Source of the DNA: Pullulanibacillus sp. KACC 23026
GTDB lineage: Bacteria; Bacillota; Bacilli; Bacillales; Sporolactobacillaceae
DNA length: 64,000 nt
Direction of reading: 5' to 3'
Assembly: GCF_029094525.1 (NCBI RefSeq)
Contig: NZ_CP119107.1
Span: 2,728,001-2,792,000, forward strand
Shown here: positions 16,476-25,526 of the stretch, piece after piece
Position numbering within the stretch: the stretch's first letter is position 1
Layout: each line of letters opens with the position of its first letter
The notes under the pieces: generated by a model
Database searches by the model: none
Seen by the model: the letters and a program-made list of their open reading frames with translations, nothing else
Told to the model about the DNA's origin: nothing
Position numbers and translations under genes: made by a program

Positions 16476-16506
16476 TGTGGTTCTCCTCCCCTTGAACTGC
16501 TTTTAA

Positions 16507-16737
16507 TTAGGCTTTACGTTCTGGGATTGGCGGAACATTGATGGCATTTGCAATGTCAGCCGGATTAATTTTAAAGGCTTTCTTATATTTTTCTGGATTC
16601 GTGATCGTTTCGGGTTCGCTTGAACGCCAAGTAAAAATACAAACCGGACAGAGATAAATTTCCCAAGCCCCTTTTACTGGAGATTCGAATACGACTTCTG
16701 CTTCTTTTGACTCACAACGAGGACACACATGCATCAT
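16507..16737 (-). CDS. bsdD: BsdD-type small subunit of phenolic acid decarboxylase
   Basis: This is a 76-residue protein nearly collinear with B. subtilis BsdD/YclD: MMHVCPRCESKEAEV, SPVKGAWEIYLCPVCIFTWRS, EPETITNPEKY, and the terminal PERKA. Two CxxC pairs suggest a zinc-ribbon. In characterised systems BsdD is needed with BsdB and BsdC for full decarboxylation of vanillate and 4-hydroxybenzoate. It lies 13 bases after bsdC. An AGGAGTGTTC-like site precedes the ATG. Confidence 0.93.
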   Translation of the reverse strand: MMHVCPRCESKEAEVVFESPVKGAWEIYLCPVCIFTWRSSEPETITNPEKYKKAFKINPADIANAINVPPIPERKA

Positions 16738-16750
16738 AGAACACTCCTTA

Positions 16751-18172
16751 TTATTTGTTCATCAAGTCACTTAAGATTTTTTCCCACTTATCCACAGCTA
16801 ATGGGGCATCTAATGGCTGAGAATAGTGGCCTCTTACATCAGGGGCAACCGGTGTGGTGGCATCGAGAATCATTTTATGGGTGATTCCAGCCGGTTCCGA
16901 TCCTGGGTCCAACGGAAGAACAGAGAGATCTGGAACGATGACAACATCATGCTTCGGATGCATTTTCGTCGAAAGTGCCCACATGACCTGCGGCAGGTTG
17001 AATGGATCGACGTCTTCATCAACAACAATCACTAATTTACAATACCCGAGGCCATGAGGAGTGGTTAGGGCGCGCATTCCAACTGCCTTAGCAAATCCAC
17101 CGTAACGACTCTTTGTTGAAATGATCGCCACTAAACCATGAGTATACATGGCATTTACTGCTTTCACTTCGTTCGGATACGCTTCGGTTAATTGTTGATA
17201 AAGAGGAACGCTTGTATTGATACCGATCATATAATCCGTTTCTGTCCAAGGCATCCCAATGTATAAGTGTTCAAAGATCAAATCTTTTCTATGATAGACT
17301 CGATTTATTTTAATAATTGGCATTTTACGACCGCCCGAATAGTGGCCCGTAAATTCACCAAACGGTCCTTCAATTTCACGTTCACCTGCAAGAATTTCAC
17401 CTTCAAGGATGATTTCAGCACCCCATGGAAGGTCGAGATCAGAATCCTTAGCTTTAACAATTTTATAAGGGGCCTGTTGAATGGCAGCGGCCATTTCATA
17501 TTCAGATTGATCATATAACAATGGCGTTGCGGCGGCTGTCACAATGGCAGGTTCATTTCCAAGTGCAATAGCAACCGGCAGATTCTCTCCGCGCTCTTCG
17601 GCTTGGCGAAGGTGAATCGCGATATCATGCTGCGGTACTGGCTGAATGCCTAAGCGATCCTTCCCTTTCACCTCCATACGATAAATCCCTACATTTTGTT
17701 TTCCGAAATTTTCAGGGTCGTCTAGGTCACGGGAAATCACACAAGCTTTATCTAAATAAAACCCGCCATCCCCTTGATTCAATCGGAAAAGAGGAAGGAT
17801 TTCAAAGAGATTAATATCCTCGGTCATTTCGACCTCATGAAATGGTGCAGTTTCTTCGCGTTGAATCTCTCCAGGAAATTGCTTGTAACGCTTAGCAAAT
17901 TCAAAAAATTGTTCTTTGATCGGTGTATTTTTTGGCATACCCATCATAAGCGCATGGTTTGGCCAAGAACCCATCACGTTCATGGCCACTTTTGCCTTGT
18001 TGTAACCATTAATAGTGTTAAACACAAGGGCTGGTGTTTTATCACCAAAACGCCCCATAGCGGCAGCCGCTGAAGCAATATCCGGTTCTGGCAGTACTTC
18101 TTGGTCAATCGTTAGTAACTGACCCTCTTCTTCTAATTTTTTAAGGAAGTCACGAAAATCTTTGTAAGCCAT
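16751..18172 (-). CDS. bsdC: UbiD-family non-oxidative phenolic acid decarboxylase
   Basis: This is a 473-residue UbiD-family (de)carboxylase. The prenyl-FMN and Mn/K binding core is visible: NVGIYRMEVKGKDRLGIQPVP, HLRQAEERGENLPVAIALG, and the catalytic acid region GEREIEGPFGEFTGHYSGG with its paired glutamates. PWTETDYMIG follows in the hinge. The length equals Bacillus BsdC. It removes CO2 from hydroxyarylic acids such as vanillate or 4-hydroxybenzoate, a detoxification of plant phenolics. Gene order bsdB-bsdC-bsdD is conserved, with spacings of 21 and 13 bases, indicating one transcript. Confidence 0.93.
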   Translation of the reverse strand: MAYKDFRDFLKKLEEEGQLLTIDQEVLPEPDIASAAAAMGRFGDKTPALVFNTINGYNKAKVAMNVMGSWPNHALMMGMPKNTPIKEQFFEFAKRYKQFPGEIQREETAPFHEVEMTEDINLFEILPLFRLNQGDGGFYLDKACVISRDLDDPENFGKQNVGIYRMEVKGKDRLGIQPVPQHDIAIHLRQAEERGENLPVAIALGNEPAIVTAAATPLLYDQSEYEMAAAIQQAPYKIVKAKDSDLDLPWGAEIILEGEILAGEREIEGPFGEFTGHYSGGRKMPIIKINRVYHRKDLIFEHLYIGMPWTETDYMIGINTSVPLYQQLTEAYPNEVKAVNAMYTHGLVAIISTKSRYGGFAKAVGMRALTTPHGLGYCKLVIVVDEDVDPFNLPQVMWALSTKMHPKHDVVIVPDLSVLPLDPGSEPAGITHKMILDATTPVAPDVRGHYSQPLDAPLAVDKWEKILSDLMNK

Positions 18173-18193
18173 TACTGTAATATCTCCCTTTTT

Positions 18194-18760
18194 TTAAGTA
18201 TTTTTGATGCCGGCCCATCTCTTGGCATTCGGCAAGCGAATCCCAAACTGATCAAGCGTCCGGTAGGCGATATGATTGACTAAGTCATCAATCGTATTAG
18301 GTTGGTTATAGAAGGTCAGCATTGGCGGCATAATGATCGCTCCCATGCGTGACAATTCCAACATGTTTTCAAGATGGATGTTATTAAAAGGGGTCTCTCG
18401 GGTGAGCAGTACCAACTTCTTTCGTTCTTTCAACATTACATCCGCTGCTCGAGTCAGGAGATTATCTGCCAGTCCAATACGAATAGAGGCAAGTGATTTC
18501 ATGCTGCAAGGTGCGACAATCATCCCATCCACATGGTAGGAGCCACTTGAGATTCTGGCGGCCTGATCGTTGTAGGCATAAGAAAAATCCGCCATTTGCT
18601 TAACCTCATTTGCAAGGTATGGAGTCTCCAATTGGACCGTCGCTGTCGCCCATTGAGATAGGATTAAATGCGTTTCAACGCCGGCATCCTTCAACATTTC
18701 TAGAATTCGTATGCCAATGATGGCACCGGTTGCGCCGGTGATGCCTACAATCAATTTCAA
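18194..18760 (-). CDS. bsdB: UbiX-family flavin prenyltransferase
   Basis: This is a 188-residue UbiX-type enzyme that prenylates FMN to make the cofactor of BsdC. Motifs are GITGATGAIIGIRIL at the FMN phosphate site, SSGSYHVDGMIVAPCSMKSLA, DNLLTRAADVMLKERKKLVL and RETPFNNIHLENMLEL. The start is a TTG at 18760 after a GAGGGGGGATGACA ribosome binding site. It is the first gene of the bsd operon, divergent from a small unknown gene and the LysR regulator. Confidence 0.94.
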   Translation of the reverse strand: MKLIVGITGATGAIIGIRILEMLKDAGVETHLILSQWATATVQLETPYLANEVKQMADFSYAYNDQAARISSGSYHVDGMIVAPCSMKSLASIRIGLADNLLTRAADVMLKERKKLVLLTRETPFNNIHLENMLELSRMGAIIMPPMLTFYNQPNTIDDLVNHIAYRTLDQFGIRLPNAKRWAGIKNT

Positions 18761-18864
18761 ATGTCATCCCCCCTCAGGGTCCCTTTCACCTTCTTAAGAT
18801 GACCCTATAAATTAAGTGTACTCCTAGGATAATCATACTTAAAATATATAGAAAATATGGACTG

Positions 18865-18881
18865 CATAGGTTTAATGTATG
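18865..18881. promoter_or_regulatory. Candidate LysR box (CAT-N11-ATG)
   Basis: CATA-N9-TATG forms the T-N11-A dyad expected for LysR-type regulators, 105 bases upstream of bsdB in the divergent spacer. Confidence 0.35.
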
Positions 18882-19001
18882 GAGTGTCAAGTTTCAAGCA
18901 CAACATTTACAGAATAGGGCAATGGAAGATCGGGGACATTGAGGATGTTTATGATTTGTGAAAAAGCCGTCTTCAATTATAAAATGAGAGTAGGTTAGAA
19001 A

Positions 19002-19283
19002 ATGGTAAATAAGTACCAATGTCATGCCTTTTTGGCCGATTTACCAGCTAAGCGGGAGATTTTAACTGTTTTTTGCAAGGTGGACGGTTATACAAAAGAA
19101 ACTGCTATTGAAAAGATTCAAAAGGAATTATCGGTACACAAGCCTGACAATACCTATGATGCCAAATATATTGGTGTTGTCGATTTCCATGATATTGATA
19201 AAGATCTTATAGAGCGTCAAAATGAGATTTTTGATAAACATGATTCAGTTTGGATTTTAAACTGTTCATATAAGAAAGATTGA
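19002..19283 (+). CDS. Small protein of unknown function between bsdB and its regulator
   Basis: This is a 93-residue protein I do not recognise. It is mostly hydrophilic with balanced charge (YQCHAFLADLPAKREILTVF, then YDAKYIGVVDFHDIDKDLIE). It contains three cysteines and no membrane segment. GAGAGTAGG precedes the ATG. It lies 28 bases before the LysR regulator and probably shares its transcript. In B. subtilis the LysR gene is directly divergent from bsdB, so this gene is an insertion in the usual layout. It may be an accessory to phenolic-acid sensing or decarboxylation, but nothing in the sequence proves that. Confidence 0.6.
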   Translation: MVNKYQCHAFLADLPAKREILTVFCKVDGYTKETAIEKIQKELSVHKPDNTYDAKYIGVVDFHDIDKDLIERQNEIFDKHDSVWILNCSYKKD

Positions 19284-19323
19284 CTATATTACGCAGATAT
19301 TTTTATAGAAATTGGGGAGAGGC

Positions 19324-20199
19324 ATGGATATTCGTCAATTGCGTTACTTCTGTACCATTTATGAGGAAAAACAGATTACGAAGGCCGCAAAAATCTTACA
19401 CATGGCTCAACCACCGTTGAGCCATCAGTTGCGGCAATTAGAAGAGGAATTAGGTGTTCCGCTCATAATTAGAGACCTCAAGAAATGGGAAGTGACCGAA
19501 GCGGGTCACCGATTGTATGAACGGGCCAAAAAGGTACTAACTTTCTTAGAGGATACAAAAAAGGAAATTACTGAAATACATAACGGAATGAGCGGGACTT
19601 TATCGATTGGAACCTCTTCCATTTGTATGTCCTACTTAACTGAACACTTAAATAAGTTTCATAAGGCTTATCCGAATGTCTATATAAAAATTTATCACGG
19701 AGATACGAACTATTTGGAGGGGCTTCTGCAGCAAAAGCAAATTGATGTCGCGCTTCTGCTCTTACCTGTAGAGGAATCGAACTACTCGATTTATCCGCTC
19801 ACTGAAGATCCCTTTGTGGTTTTAGCGCCACGCCAATGGGAACATAATTTTCCTGAAGAGTTTATCAGCCTTAAAGACGTCACTCAGTATGACCTGTTGT
19901 TAACGAAACGAACCTCTGGAGTCGGCATTTACGAAACCATATTAAATCAGTTTCATAAAGCCCACTTAGAACCAAAAGTTGTCTTAGACAGTCCGGACAT
20001 TTCGACTATTCTTACCCTCGTTGCCACTGGTATGGGGATTACGATCATCCCCCAATCACAAGTTCATCAGATTTATCGCGACCAATTTAAAGTTCTTCAA
20101 TTGGATGAACCGGCTTTTTCAACTCGCCCTGTCCTCATTTGGTTAACCGATCATTATCAATCCAGTGCCGCAAAAAAGCTGATTGAGTATTTTAAGTGA
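19324..20199 (+). CDS. bsdA: LysR-family regulator of the bsd cluster (BsdA-like)
   Basis: This is a 291-residue LysR regulator with an N-terminal winged helix (MDIRQLRYFCTIYEEKQITKA, AQPPLSHQLRQLEEELG) and an effector domain. Its position, divergent from bsdBCD, matches BsdA, which activates decarboxylase expression in response to phenolic acids such as salicylate. The start is the ATG at 19324 with GGGGAGAGG just upstream. A TTG at 19312 lies inside that site. A bidirectional terminator follows the stop. Assignment as BsdA rests on family plus synteny. Confidence 0.82.
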   Translation: MDIRQLRYFCTIYEEKQITKAAKILHMAQPPLSHQLRQLEEELGVPLIIRDLKKWEVTEAGHRLYERAKKVLTFLEDTKKEITEIHNGMSGTLSIGTSSICMSYLTEHLNKFHKAYPNVYIKIYHGDTNYLEGLLQQKQIDVALLLLPVEESNYSIYPLTEDPFVVLAPRQWEHNFPEEFISLKDVTQYDLLLTKRTSGVGIYETILNQFHKAHLEPKVVLDSPDISTILTLVATGMGITIIPQSQVHQIYRDQFKVLQLDEPAFSTRPVLIWLTDHYQSSAAKKLIEYFK

Positions 20200-20263
20200 A
20201 GCGGAAAATCTTGTTAAAGTGGCATGGACGTTTTTTCATTTCCTTTTCTAGAACAATTGAAAA

Positions 20264-20303
20264 ACCCTATTAAGTTAGTGTCACTTAATAGGGTCATTTT
20301 ATT
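20264..20303. terminator. Bidirectional rho-independent terminator
   Basis: ACCCTATTAAGT (20264-20275) pairs perfectly with ACTTAATAGGGT (20283-20294) over a 7-base loop, with an A run before and CATTTTATTT after. It separates the convergent regulator and ABC permease genes. Confidence 0.88.
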
Positions 20304-20328
20304 TAGAATGTTCTTCTAAAAGCAGACT

Positions 20329-21468
20329 TTAGATCGAAATATCTTTTGAGCGGCCAAATTTGTAAACCGCAATGAGGAAAAAGGCGGCCGCAAAGGCTAA
20401 CAGAATCAAATAATTTAAATATAAACTCAACATGGAGTGCCCTGCTTGCAATTGATCAATAATGTCTAACAACCAATGCTGGGGTAAGAAATCAGCAATC
20501 TCTTTCAGCACTTTCGGCATTGTGTCGATAGGAAAATAGCAGCCGGCAATCAAACAAGTCGGCGTTACTAATAGAGTCTGTAAAGCATTTGCTGCTGTAG
20601 AACGGCCGGCAATTGAGACAACGACAAGTGATAATCCTATTGAAACAAAGGCAAAGAGCACCAAACTTACAAATAATTGCAAGAGTGGAATATGAGGCGA
20701 AATATGAAAAACCACTATCATAAAGAAAAGAGCAACGATGATTTGAAGAATCATAACCATAAGATTTACAATAATATTTGCCAGAACATAAAGTCTGTTA
20801 TTCACAGGAGTTGACATTAAACGGAAGTAAGTTCCATTTTCTTTATCTTTTATGATTATACTAGATAAATTAAACGCCGATAGCATCATAAATAAGATCA
20901 ACCAGCCAATCGTTTGATAGGTCATGTCTTTGTTTTTTGACTTATCATTGAGAGGAGTTGCACGTACCTTAAAACTCGATTGCTCATATTGTTGATACAT
21001 CTGATCAAACCGTTTGTCATTCCCATTCGCGGCATGGCCGATCGACGTGATATTTCCAATGTAATTGTTCAAATCAGCTTTAAGATAGGCTGTTACACTC
21101 GAACCTTTGATGGACATAATTCGAAGAGAGATCGGATCACCTCGCTTCAGACTTTGAGAAAACCCTTTTGGAAAGACGACCACACAATCGAGTTTACCTG
21201 ATGAGATCTCGTCCCGCGCCGCTTTTTCCTGTACATTGCTCACTTGAACATGATTCAACTCGCTAATAAATTGAATGGTATTGGACGTCAGTTTACTAGG
21301 ATCTTGATTGACAATCCCCACATGCAGAGTTGTTGCACCCGATCCCCCGTAAATCAGAAGAGAAACAAAAATACCGAGCAAGGGCATTCCTGTCATCATG
21401 ATGAATTTTCTTTTATTCTTTAAAAGCCGGAGGATCATATTTTGAACCAACCATTGAATATCTCTCAT
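20329..21468 (-). CDS. ABC-2 type permease, LnrN-like
   Basis: This is a 379-residue ABC-2 exporter subunit. An N-terminal membrane helix (residues about 20-42) is followed by an extracytoplasmic domain of about 150 residues and five C-terminal helices, including the family region LLVTPTCLIAGCYFPIDTMP. It abuts the preceding permease gene exactly. Gene order ATPase-permease-permease beside a two-component system matches the linearmycin-resistance system LnrLMN-LnrJK of B. subtilis and the related YvfRSTU system. It probably exports or clears membrane-active polyketide or peptide antibiotics. The substrate is inferred. Confidence 0.82.
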   Translation of the reverse strand: MRDIQWLVQNMILRLLKNKRKFIMMTGMPLLGIFVSLLIYGGSGATTLHVGIVNQDPSKLTSNTIQFISELNHVQVSNVQEKAARDEISSGKLDCVVVFPKGFSQSLKRGDPISLRIMSIKGSSVTAYLKADLNNYIGNITSIGHAANGNDKRFDQMYQQYEQSSFKVRATPLNDKSKNKDMTYQTIGWLILFMMLSAFNLSSIIIKDKENGTYFRLMSTPVNNRLYVLANIIVNLMVMILQIIVALFFMIVVFHISPHIPLLQLFVSLVLFAFVSIGLSLVVVSIAGRSTAANALQTLLVTPTCLIAGCYFPIDTMPKVLKEIADFLPQHWLLDIIDQLQAGHSMLSLYLNYLILLAFAAAFFLIAVYKFGRSKDISI

Positions 21469-22596
21469 TTATAATCCCTCCCGTCTTTGCAAAGAGACAC
21501 TTGCAAGTATGAGAAAAAGTAACGATATACAGATATTTAACAAAATGGTGTGAACAGCAGGAATCATATTATGAGTATAGATCAGCTGATTAATAGCGGA
21601 AATCGTCCAATTAATCGGGGAAAGATGACTCACAAAACCAAGAATGCCATCAATCCCATTTAGTTGGAAATAAGCTCCTCCAAAAAAGGCGGCCAACTGC
21701 ACGAATACATTGATAAAGGCAGATGCAGCGGTTTCTGATTTTGCAATAAAACTCAAAGCGAGTCCAATGCTCGTTGCCAAGATAATTTCAGAGAAAAGGA
21801 TCAAAAAAGCGACACCCAAATGCTGACCCCAATCCGCCTTAAAGGCGTATTTACTAAAGAAGATCACCATTAACATGCAGAGCGCATTTGTAAGAAGACT
21901 TCCAAGGAGCTTCCCTAAAAGAATTTCACCCTTCGTTATAGGTGCCGCTAATAATCGGTTTCCCGTTCCTCGGACACGCTCACCACTGATAAGGTGGATC
22001 GCTGGCATAGCCGCAAACATGGCCACCATGGCTGCAATCGAAATCGCATAATAATCCATTGCTCCTGGCTTTTTCTGAGCACCCAATGAGGTTTCCCGAA
22101 TAGCGTTTGCAGCGGTCTGACTTTGAAGGACAGCACTAACCTGACTTGGCGCCACCTTCGCCACAGCTGTCACCACTTTATATTTATCCGCAAAAGCACC
22201 GAGCATCCCTTGTATTAGACTAGCTTCAACACTATTGCGATCATTTTCAAATAATTGAATGCCTTTTTTCGAAACCACAACATAGCCATCTGTCTGGTCT
22301 TCCTTAACGGCATTCTTACTCGCCGCAGCATTTGAAACCTTTTTAAAATGAATTCCCGAATGATCGGTTCCTTTTGTAAAAGATTCAAACGCAGATGAAA
22401 CGGGACTGTTATCTGTTACGGTATACAGAACATGGATGTTGCTGACAGATACCTGATCGTTGAAGGCACTGTTTAGAGCCGTACCCAAAATAAGAATGAG
22501 TAGAATAGGAAACGCCAAGAGAAAAATGAGTGTTTTTTTATCACGATACTCCATTTTAATTTTAGTTAATGCGATATTAACAATGTTCATGTTCAC
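21469..22596 (-). CDS. ABC-2 type permease, LnrM-like
   Basis: This is a 375-residue ABC-2 exporter subunit with one N-terminal helix, a large extracytoplasmic domain and five C-terminal helices. The cytoplasmic stretch HLISGERVRGTGNRLLAAPI is the usual coupling region (consensus ER..GT..RLL..P). It starts 20 bases after the ATPase stop and directly abuts the second permease, so the three subunits are co-translated. It pairs with the LnrN-like protein as a heterodimeric membrane domain. Confidence 0.84.
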   Translation of the reverse strand: MNMNIVNIALTKIKMEYRDKKTLIFLLAFPILLILILGTALNSAFNDQVSVSNIHVLYTVTDNSPVSSAFESFTKGTDHSGIHFKKVSNAAASKNAVKEDQTDGYVVVSKKGIQLFENDRNSVEASLIQGMLGAFADKYKVVTAVAKVAPSQVSAVLQSQTAANAIRETSLGAQKKPGAMDYYAISIAAMVAMFAAMPAIHLISGERVRGTGNRLLAAPITKGEILLGKLLGSLLTNALCMLMVIFFSKYAFKADWGQHLGVAFLILFSEIILATSIGLALSFIAKSETAASAFINVFVQLAAFFGGAYFQLNGIDGILGFVSHLSPINWTISAINQLIYTHNMIPAVHTILLNICISLLFLILASVSLQRREGL

Positions 22597-22616
22597 CCTC
22601 CTTCACCATGAATTCA

Positions 22617-23552
22617 TCAATCCCTAAGCATCCGTCCGGTTAAGGTTAAAAATACAGTTTCGAGATTAGGGGCTTTTTCTTCTAATGAGCGAATTTCGAT
22701 CTCATTGCTTATAAAAAATTGTATGATTTTATTTAAATTTTGGCTCTCTGCTTCCGAGTGAATTTTGATCCTATTGTCTTCCACACTGACTTCCTTAATT
22801 CCAACAAGATTTTTTAATTCATCTAGGTTTAAGTGACTCGTCGATTTCACCTCAACCCATATATCCTTTGTGTCCGTAATGATCGTTTTGAGTTGAGCCT
22901 GAGTCCCCTCTGCAATAATTTTGCCGTGGTCAATGATGGCGATTCTTGAACAGATCTCTTCGACCTCTTCCATATAGTGACTTGTATAAATAATGGTACA
23001 GCCCATTTCATTTAGCTTACGGACGGAATTTAGAATATAATTTCTGGACTGCGGGTCAATGCCGACGGTCGGTTCATCCATAATGATCAGCTTTGGCTGA
23101 TGGGCGATCGCACAAGCAATGTTCAATCTGCGCTTCATCCCTCCGGAAAATTGCTTGGGATACATTTTTTGCTTATCTGTAAGCCCAACAAACTCCAAAG
23201 CCTCTTCCACACGCTGATTTAGTTCAGAACCGCGAAGTCCAAATAACCCTGCAAAAAACTTTACATTCTCATAAGCTGTTAACTCTGTGTAAATCGCGAT
23301 ATCCTGTGGAACAATTCCGATGTTACGTTTAGCCAATTTTTTATTTTTCCGAATGGTTTTTCCAAGAAATTTTATATCACCATCATTAATGTTCAAGAGC
23401 CCTGCGATCATATTGATGGTTGTGCTCTTACCTGCTCCATTTGCCCCGAGAAAGCCGAAGATCTCTCCCTCTGCTACGGATAAGGACATATTATCCACTG
23501 CAATAAAATCTCCAAATTTCTTTGTGAGATTTTTTATTTCTAAAATGTTCAT
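22617..23552 (-). CDS. ABC transporter ATP-binding protein, LnrL-like
   Basis: This is a 311-residue ATPase, the same length as B. subtilis LnrL. Walker A is GANGAGKST, the signature is FSGGMKRRLNIACAI, and Walker B is LIIMDEPTVGID, followed by the H-loop region YTSHYMEEVEEI. A C-terminal accessory domain of about 90 residues (from IIAEGTQAQLK) is typical of antibiotic exporters of the DrrA/NatA class. It powers the two following permeases. A terminator-like hairpin separates it from the upstream two-component genes, so it probably has its own promoter, expected to be induced by the adjacent response regulator. Confidence 0.92.
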   Translation of the reverse strand: MNILEIKNLTKKFGDFIAVDNMSLSVAEGEIFGFLGANGAGKSTTINMIAGLLNINDGDIKFLGKTIRKNKKLAKRNIGIVPQDIAIYTELTAYENVKFFAGLFGLRGSELNQRVEEALEFVGLTDKQKMYPKQFSGGMKRRLNIACAIAHQPKLIIMDEPTVGIDPQSRNYILNSVRKLNEMGCTIIYTSHYMEEVEEICSRIAIIDHGKIIAEGTQAQLKTIITDTKDIWVEVKSTSHLNLDELKNLVGIKEVSVEDNRIKIHSEAESQNLNKIIQFFISNEIEIRSLEEKAPNLETVFLTLTGRMLRD

Positions 23553-23668
23553 CTCTTCACCTCATATCGTTACTTTCGCTTGCCGCCATGGATGGCGAAA
23601 GCATCCGTTTTATTTTTCTTAATCACCTTTGGCTAAGTTTTAAGCTTTCTTAAAGTATAAAAAGAAAA

Positions 23669-23697
23669 GATGAACCATGACAGTGCATAAGTTCATC
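23669..23697 (-). terminator. Hairpin terminator between the kinase and ATPase genes
   Basis: GATGAAC (23669-23675) pairs with GTTCATC (23691-23697). On the minus strand the stem is followed by TTTTCTTTTT. A second hairpin (CTTTCGC with GCGAAAG) lies at about 23,573-23,604 in the ATPase leader. Confidence 0.6.
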
Positions 23698-23715
23698 CTT
23701 TTCACATGAGATTAT

Positions 23716-24837
23716 TCACTTTTTAATGTGAGACTCCTCATCACTCACTGGCAGTAAGGTAGTCACAGAAAAACCATTTGATCCATCCACAATGATCTTG
23801 CCGTTTAACGAAGCCGTTCTTTCCTCCATTCCGGAAATTCCCAACCCTTTTTTGATCTTCAGAGCCCCTTTCCCATTGTCCTTCACATCGACTTTGACAA
23901 CTTTATTTAAAACCGTCAAATCAATCGAAACAGCCGTCGCTTCAGCGTATTTCAGCAAATTTGTAAGGGATTCTCCCACATTCTCCAGAATCACTTTCCA
24001 TTGAATTGGTGTGACGACATCCAAGTTTCCCTTGTATGTAAAAGCGGTATGAATAGGATGCTTGGATGAAAACTCATCGATCAAGAGCCTCACTCGATTA
24101 ATCCCCATTTGCTCAGATGGCGGTTTCATATTTTTTAAAGTTTGCCTGATCTCCTCAATGCCCGATTTCGAGATATTAATCGCATTCTGCAAAAGATCAT
24201 AGGCTTGTTTCTTATCCGTATTGGCAATGGCCTTTGCCGCTTCCATTTGGATGAGGGCCCCCGTCATTGAATGGCCAATTTTATCGTGAATCTCTTGGGA
24301 TAACCGGTTCCGTTCCTCTAACTTAAATGTGTATTCCGATTGTCTCATGTATTCTTTATTTTCGTTCAAACTCTTAGATAACCGTTGTACGGCCTTTCGC
24401 AGGTCATCGGATTGATGTTCAAGTCTCATCAGTTTTTTTGTAGTAATAGCCCCCATCAGAAAAATAATAAAACAGAGCAAACTGATTAACCCATAAGTCA
24501 TATGAAGTGGCTTTTCAATAAAAGTTTCAGGGATCCATGCAACAACGACAAGCATCCACTTTTTTCTTAAACGATCAAAACCAAGCTCATAGATATTCAT
24601 CGGAAACAGCAAAATGATGAGGGGATCAATCCATAAGGAAGCAAGGATTGTAAGAGCGAGTGATAAGCCATGCACCACCCGCTTGACCACTTCTTTAGTT
24701 ACTATGTACAGGACAAGATTCAAACAGAAATAAATTAATAAGGCCAATACAATCCAGGGTAATCCGGGATGATTAGAGAGTGAAAAGATGAGATAGACAA
24801 ATAAAATTAATTTTGTAAAGATGATCCATGTCTCCAT
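23716..24837 (-). CDS. HisKA_3-type sensor histidine kinase, LnrJ-like
   Basis: This is a 373-residue kinase. The N-terminal about 140 residues form four or five membrane helices with almost no extracellular loop, an intramembrane-sensing layout. The phosphoacceptor box is RLSQEIHDKIGHSMTGALIQ, the HisKA_3 (NarL-partner) type. The ATPase domain carries VILENVGESLTNLLKYA (N box), KDNGKGALKIKKGLGISGM (G boxes) and GFSVTTLLPV. It pairs with the response regulator encoded 17 bases upstream. As with LnrJ or LiaS kinases, it probably senses membrane-active antibiotics and induces the adjacent exporter. Confidence 0.88.
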   Translation of the reverse strand: METWIIFTKLILFVYLIFSLSNHPGLPWIVLALLIYFCLNLVLYIVTKEVVKRVVHGLSLALTILASLWIDPLIILLFPMNIYELGFDRLRKKWMLVVVAWIPETFIEKPLHMTYGLISLLCFIIFLMGAITTKKLMRLEHQSDDLRKAVQRLSKSLNENKEYMRQSEYTFKLEERNRLSQEIHDKIGHSMTGALIQMEAAKAIANTDKKQAYDLLQNAINISKSGIEEIRQTLKNMKPPSEQMGINRVRLLIDEFSSKHPIHTAFTYKGNLDVVTPIQWKVILENVGESLTNLLKYAEATAVSIDLTVLNKVVKVDVKDNGKGALKIKKGLGISGMEERTASLNGKIIVDGSNGFSVTTLLPVSDEESHIKK

Positions 24838-24854
24838 CAGTTAGTCCTCATAAG

Positions 24855-25526
24855 CTATTCCAAACTGCCTTTAAGATAATAAATGGCAATTTGCGTGCGA
24901 TGCTCAAGCCCCGTTTTTGATAAAATGGACGAAATATAATTAGCGATGGTACCTTCAGATATGTAAAGATGTTTCGACATTTCTTTGTTGGAAAGTCCCT
25001 TCGCTATGGCGGCCATAATATCAAGCTCGCGCTTTGTAAAAAGGCTTTGATCAATTGCAGGTGCTGCCCCTGATTCATCTTTTGTTTGCAGATTGGTTCT
25101 TAGTTTATCTAATACCACATCCTGAAGAACCGTGTGACCGTTGTAAACGCTCTTGATGGCATCTCTAATCCTTTCAGGGTCCGTATTTTTCAATAAGTAA
25201 CCCTTCGCCCCGCTTTTTACGGCATCCAAAATAGACTCATCATCATCAAACGTCGTTAGAATAATCGGCTGCGTACTCGTATCTTCTGAGATTAGCTTTG
25301 TTGCCTCTACCCCATTCATTTCAGGCATCCGAACATCTAACAATGCGATATCCACCTTATTATGTAAACAATAATTAACGGCTTCCTTTCCATTTTCGAC
25401 TGTAGCCAACACCTCAATCTCATCATAAGTATTTAAAATAATTTTCATCCCTTCCCTTACGAAAGAATTATCATCCGCAATGAGAACTTTAACTTTTTTA
25501 GTGTCGCCATTTTCTTTTTCGACCAA
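24855..25526 (-). CDS. NarL/LuxR-family response regulator, LnrK-like
   Basis: This is a protein of about 223 residues with a receiver domain (KVLIADDNSFVREGM, phospho-Asp in IALLDVRMPEMNG, Thr in LTTFDDDES) and a C-terminal LuxR helix-turn-helix (TKRELDIMAAIAKGLSNKEMSKHLYISEGTIANYI region). The reading frame is open to an ATG at 25643, but those extra 39 residues are unlike the family. I prefer the TTG at 25526, where AAGGATGTGA stands five bases upstream, a near-perfect anti-16S match. This yields the usual short leader before the receiver. Confidence 0.88.
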   Translation of the reverse strand: MVEKENGDTKKVKVLIADDNSFVREGMKIILNTYDEIEVLATVENGKEAVNYCLHNKVDIALLDVRMPEMNGVEATKLISEDTSTQPIILTTFDDDESILDAVKSGAKGYLLKNTDPERIRDAIKSVYNGHTVLQDVVLDKLRTNLQTKDESGAAPAIDQSLFTKRELDIMAAIAKGLSNKEMSKHLYISEGTIANYISSILSKTGLEHRTQIAIYYLKGSLE

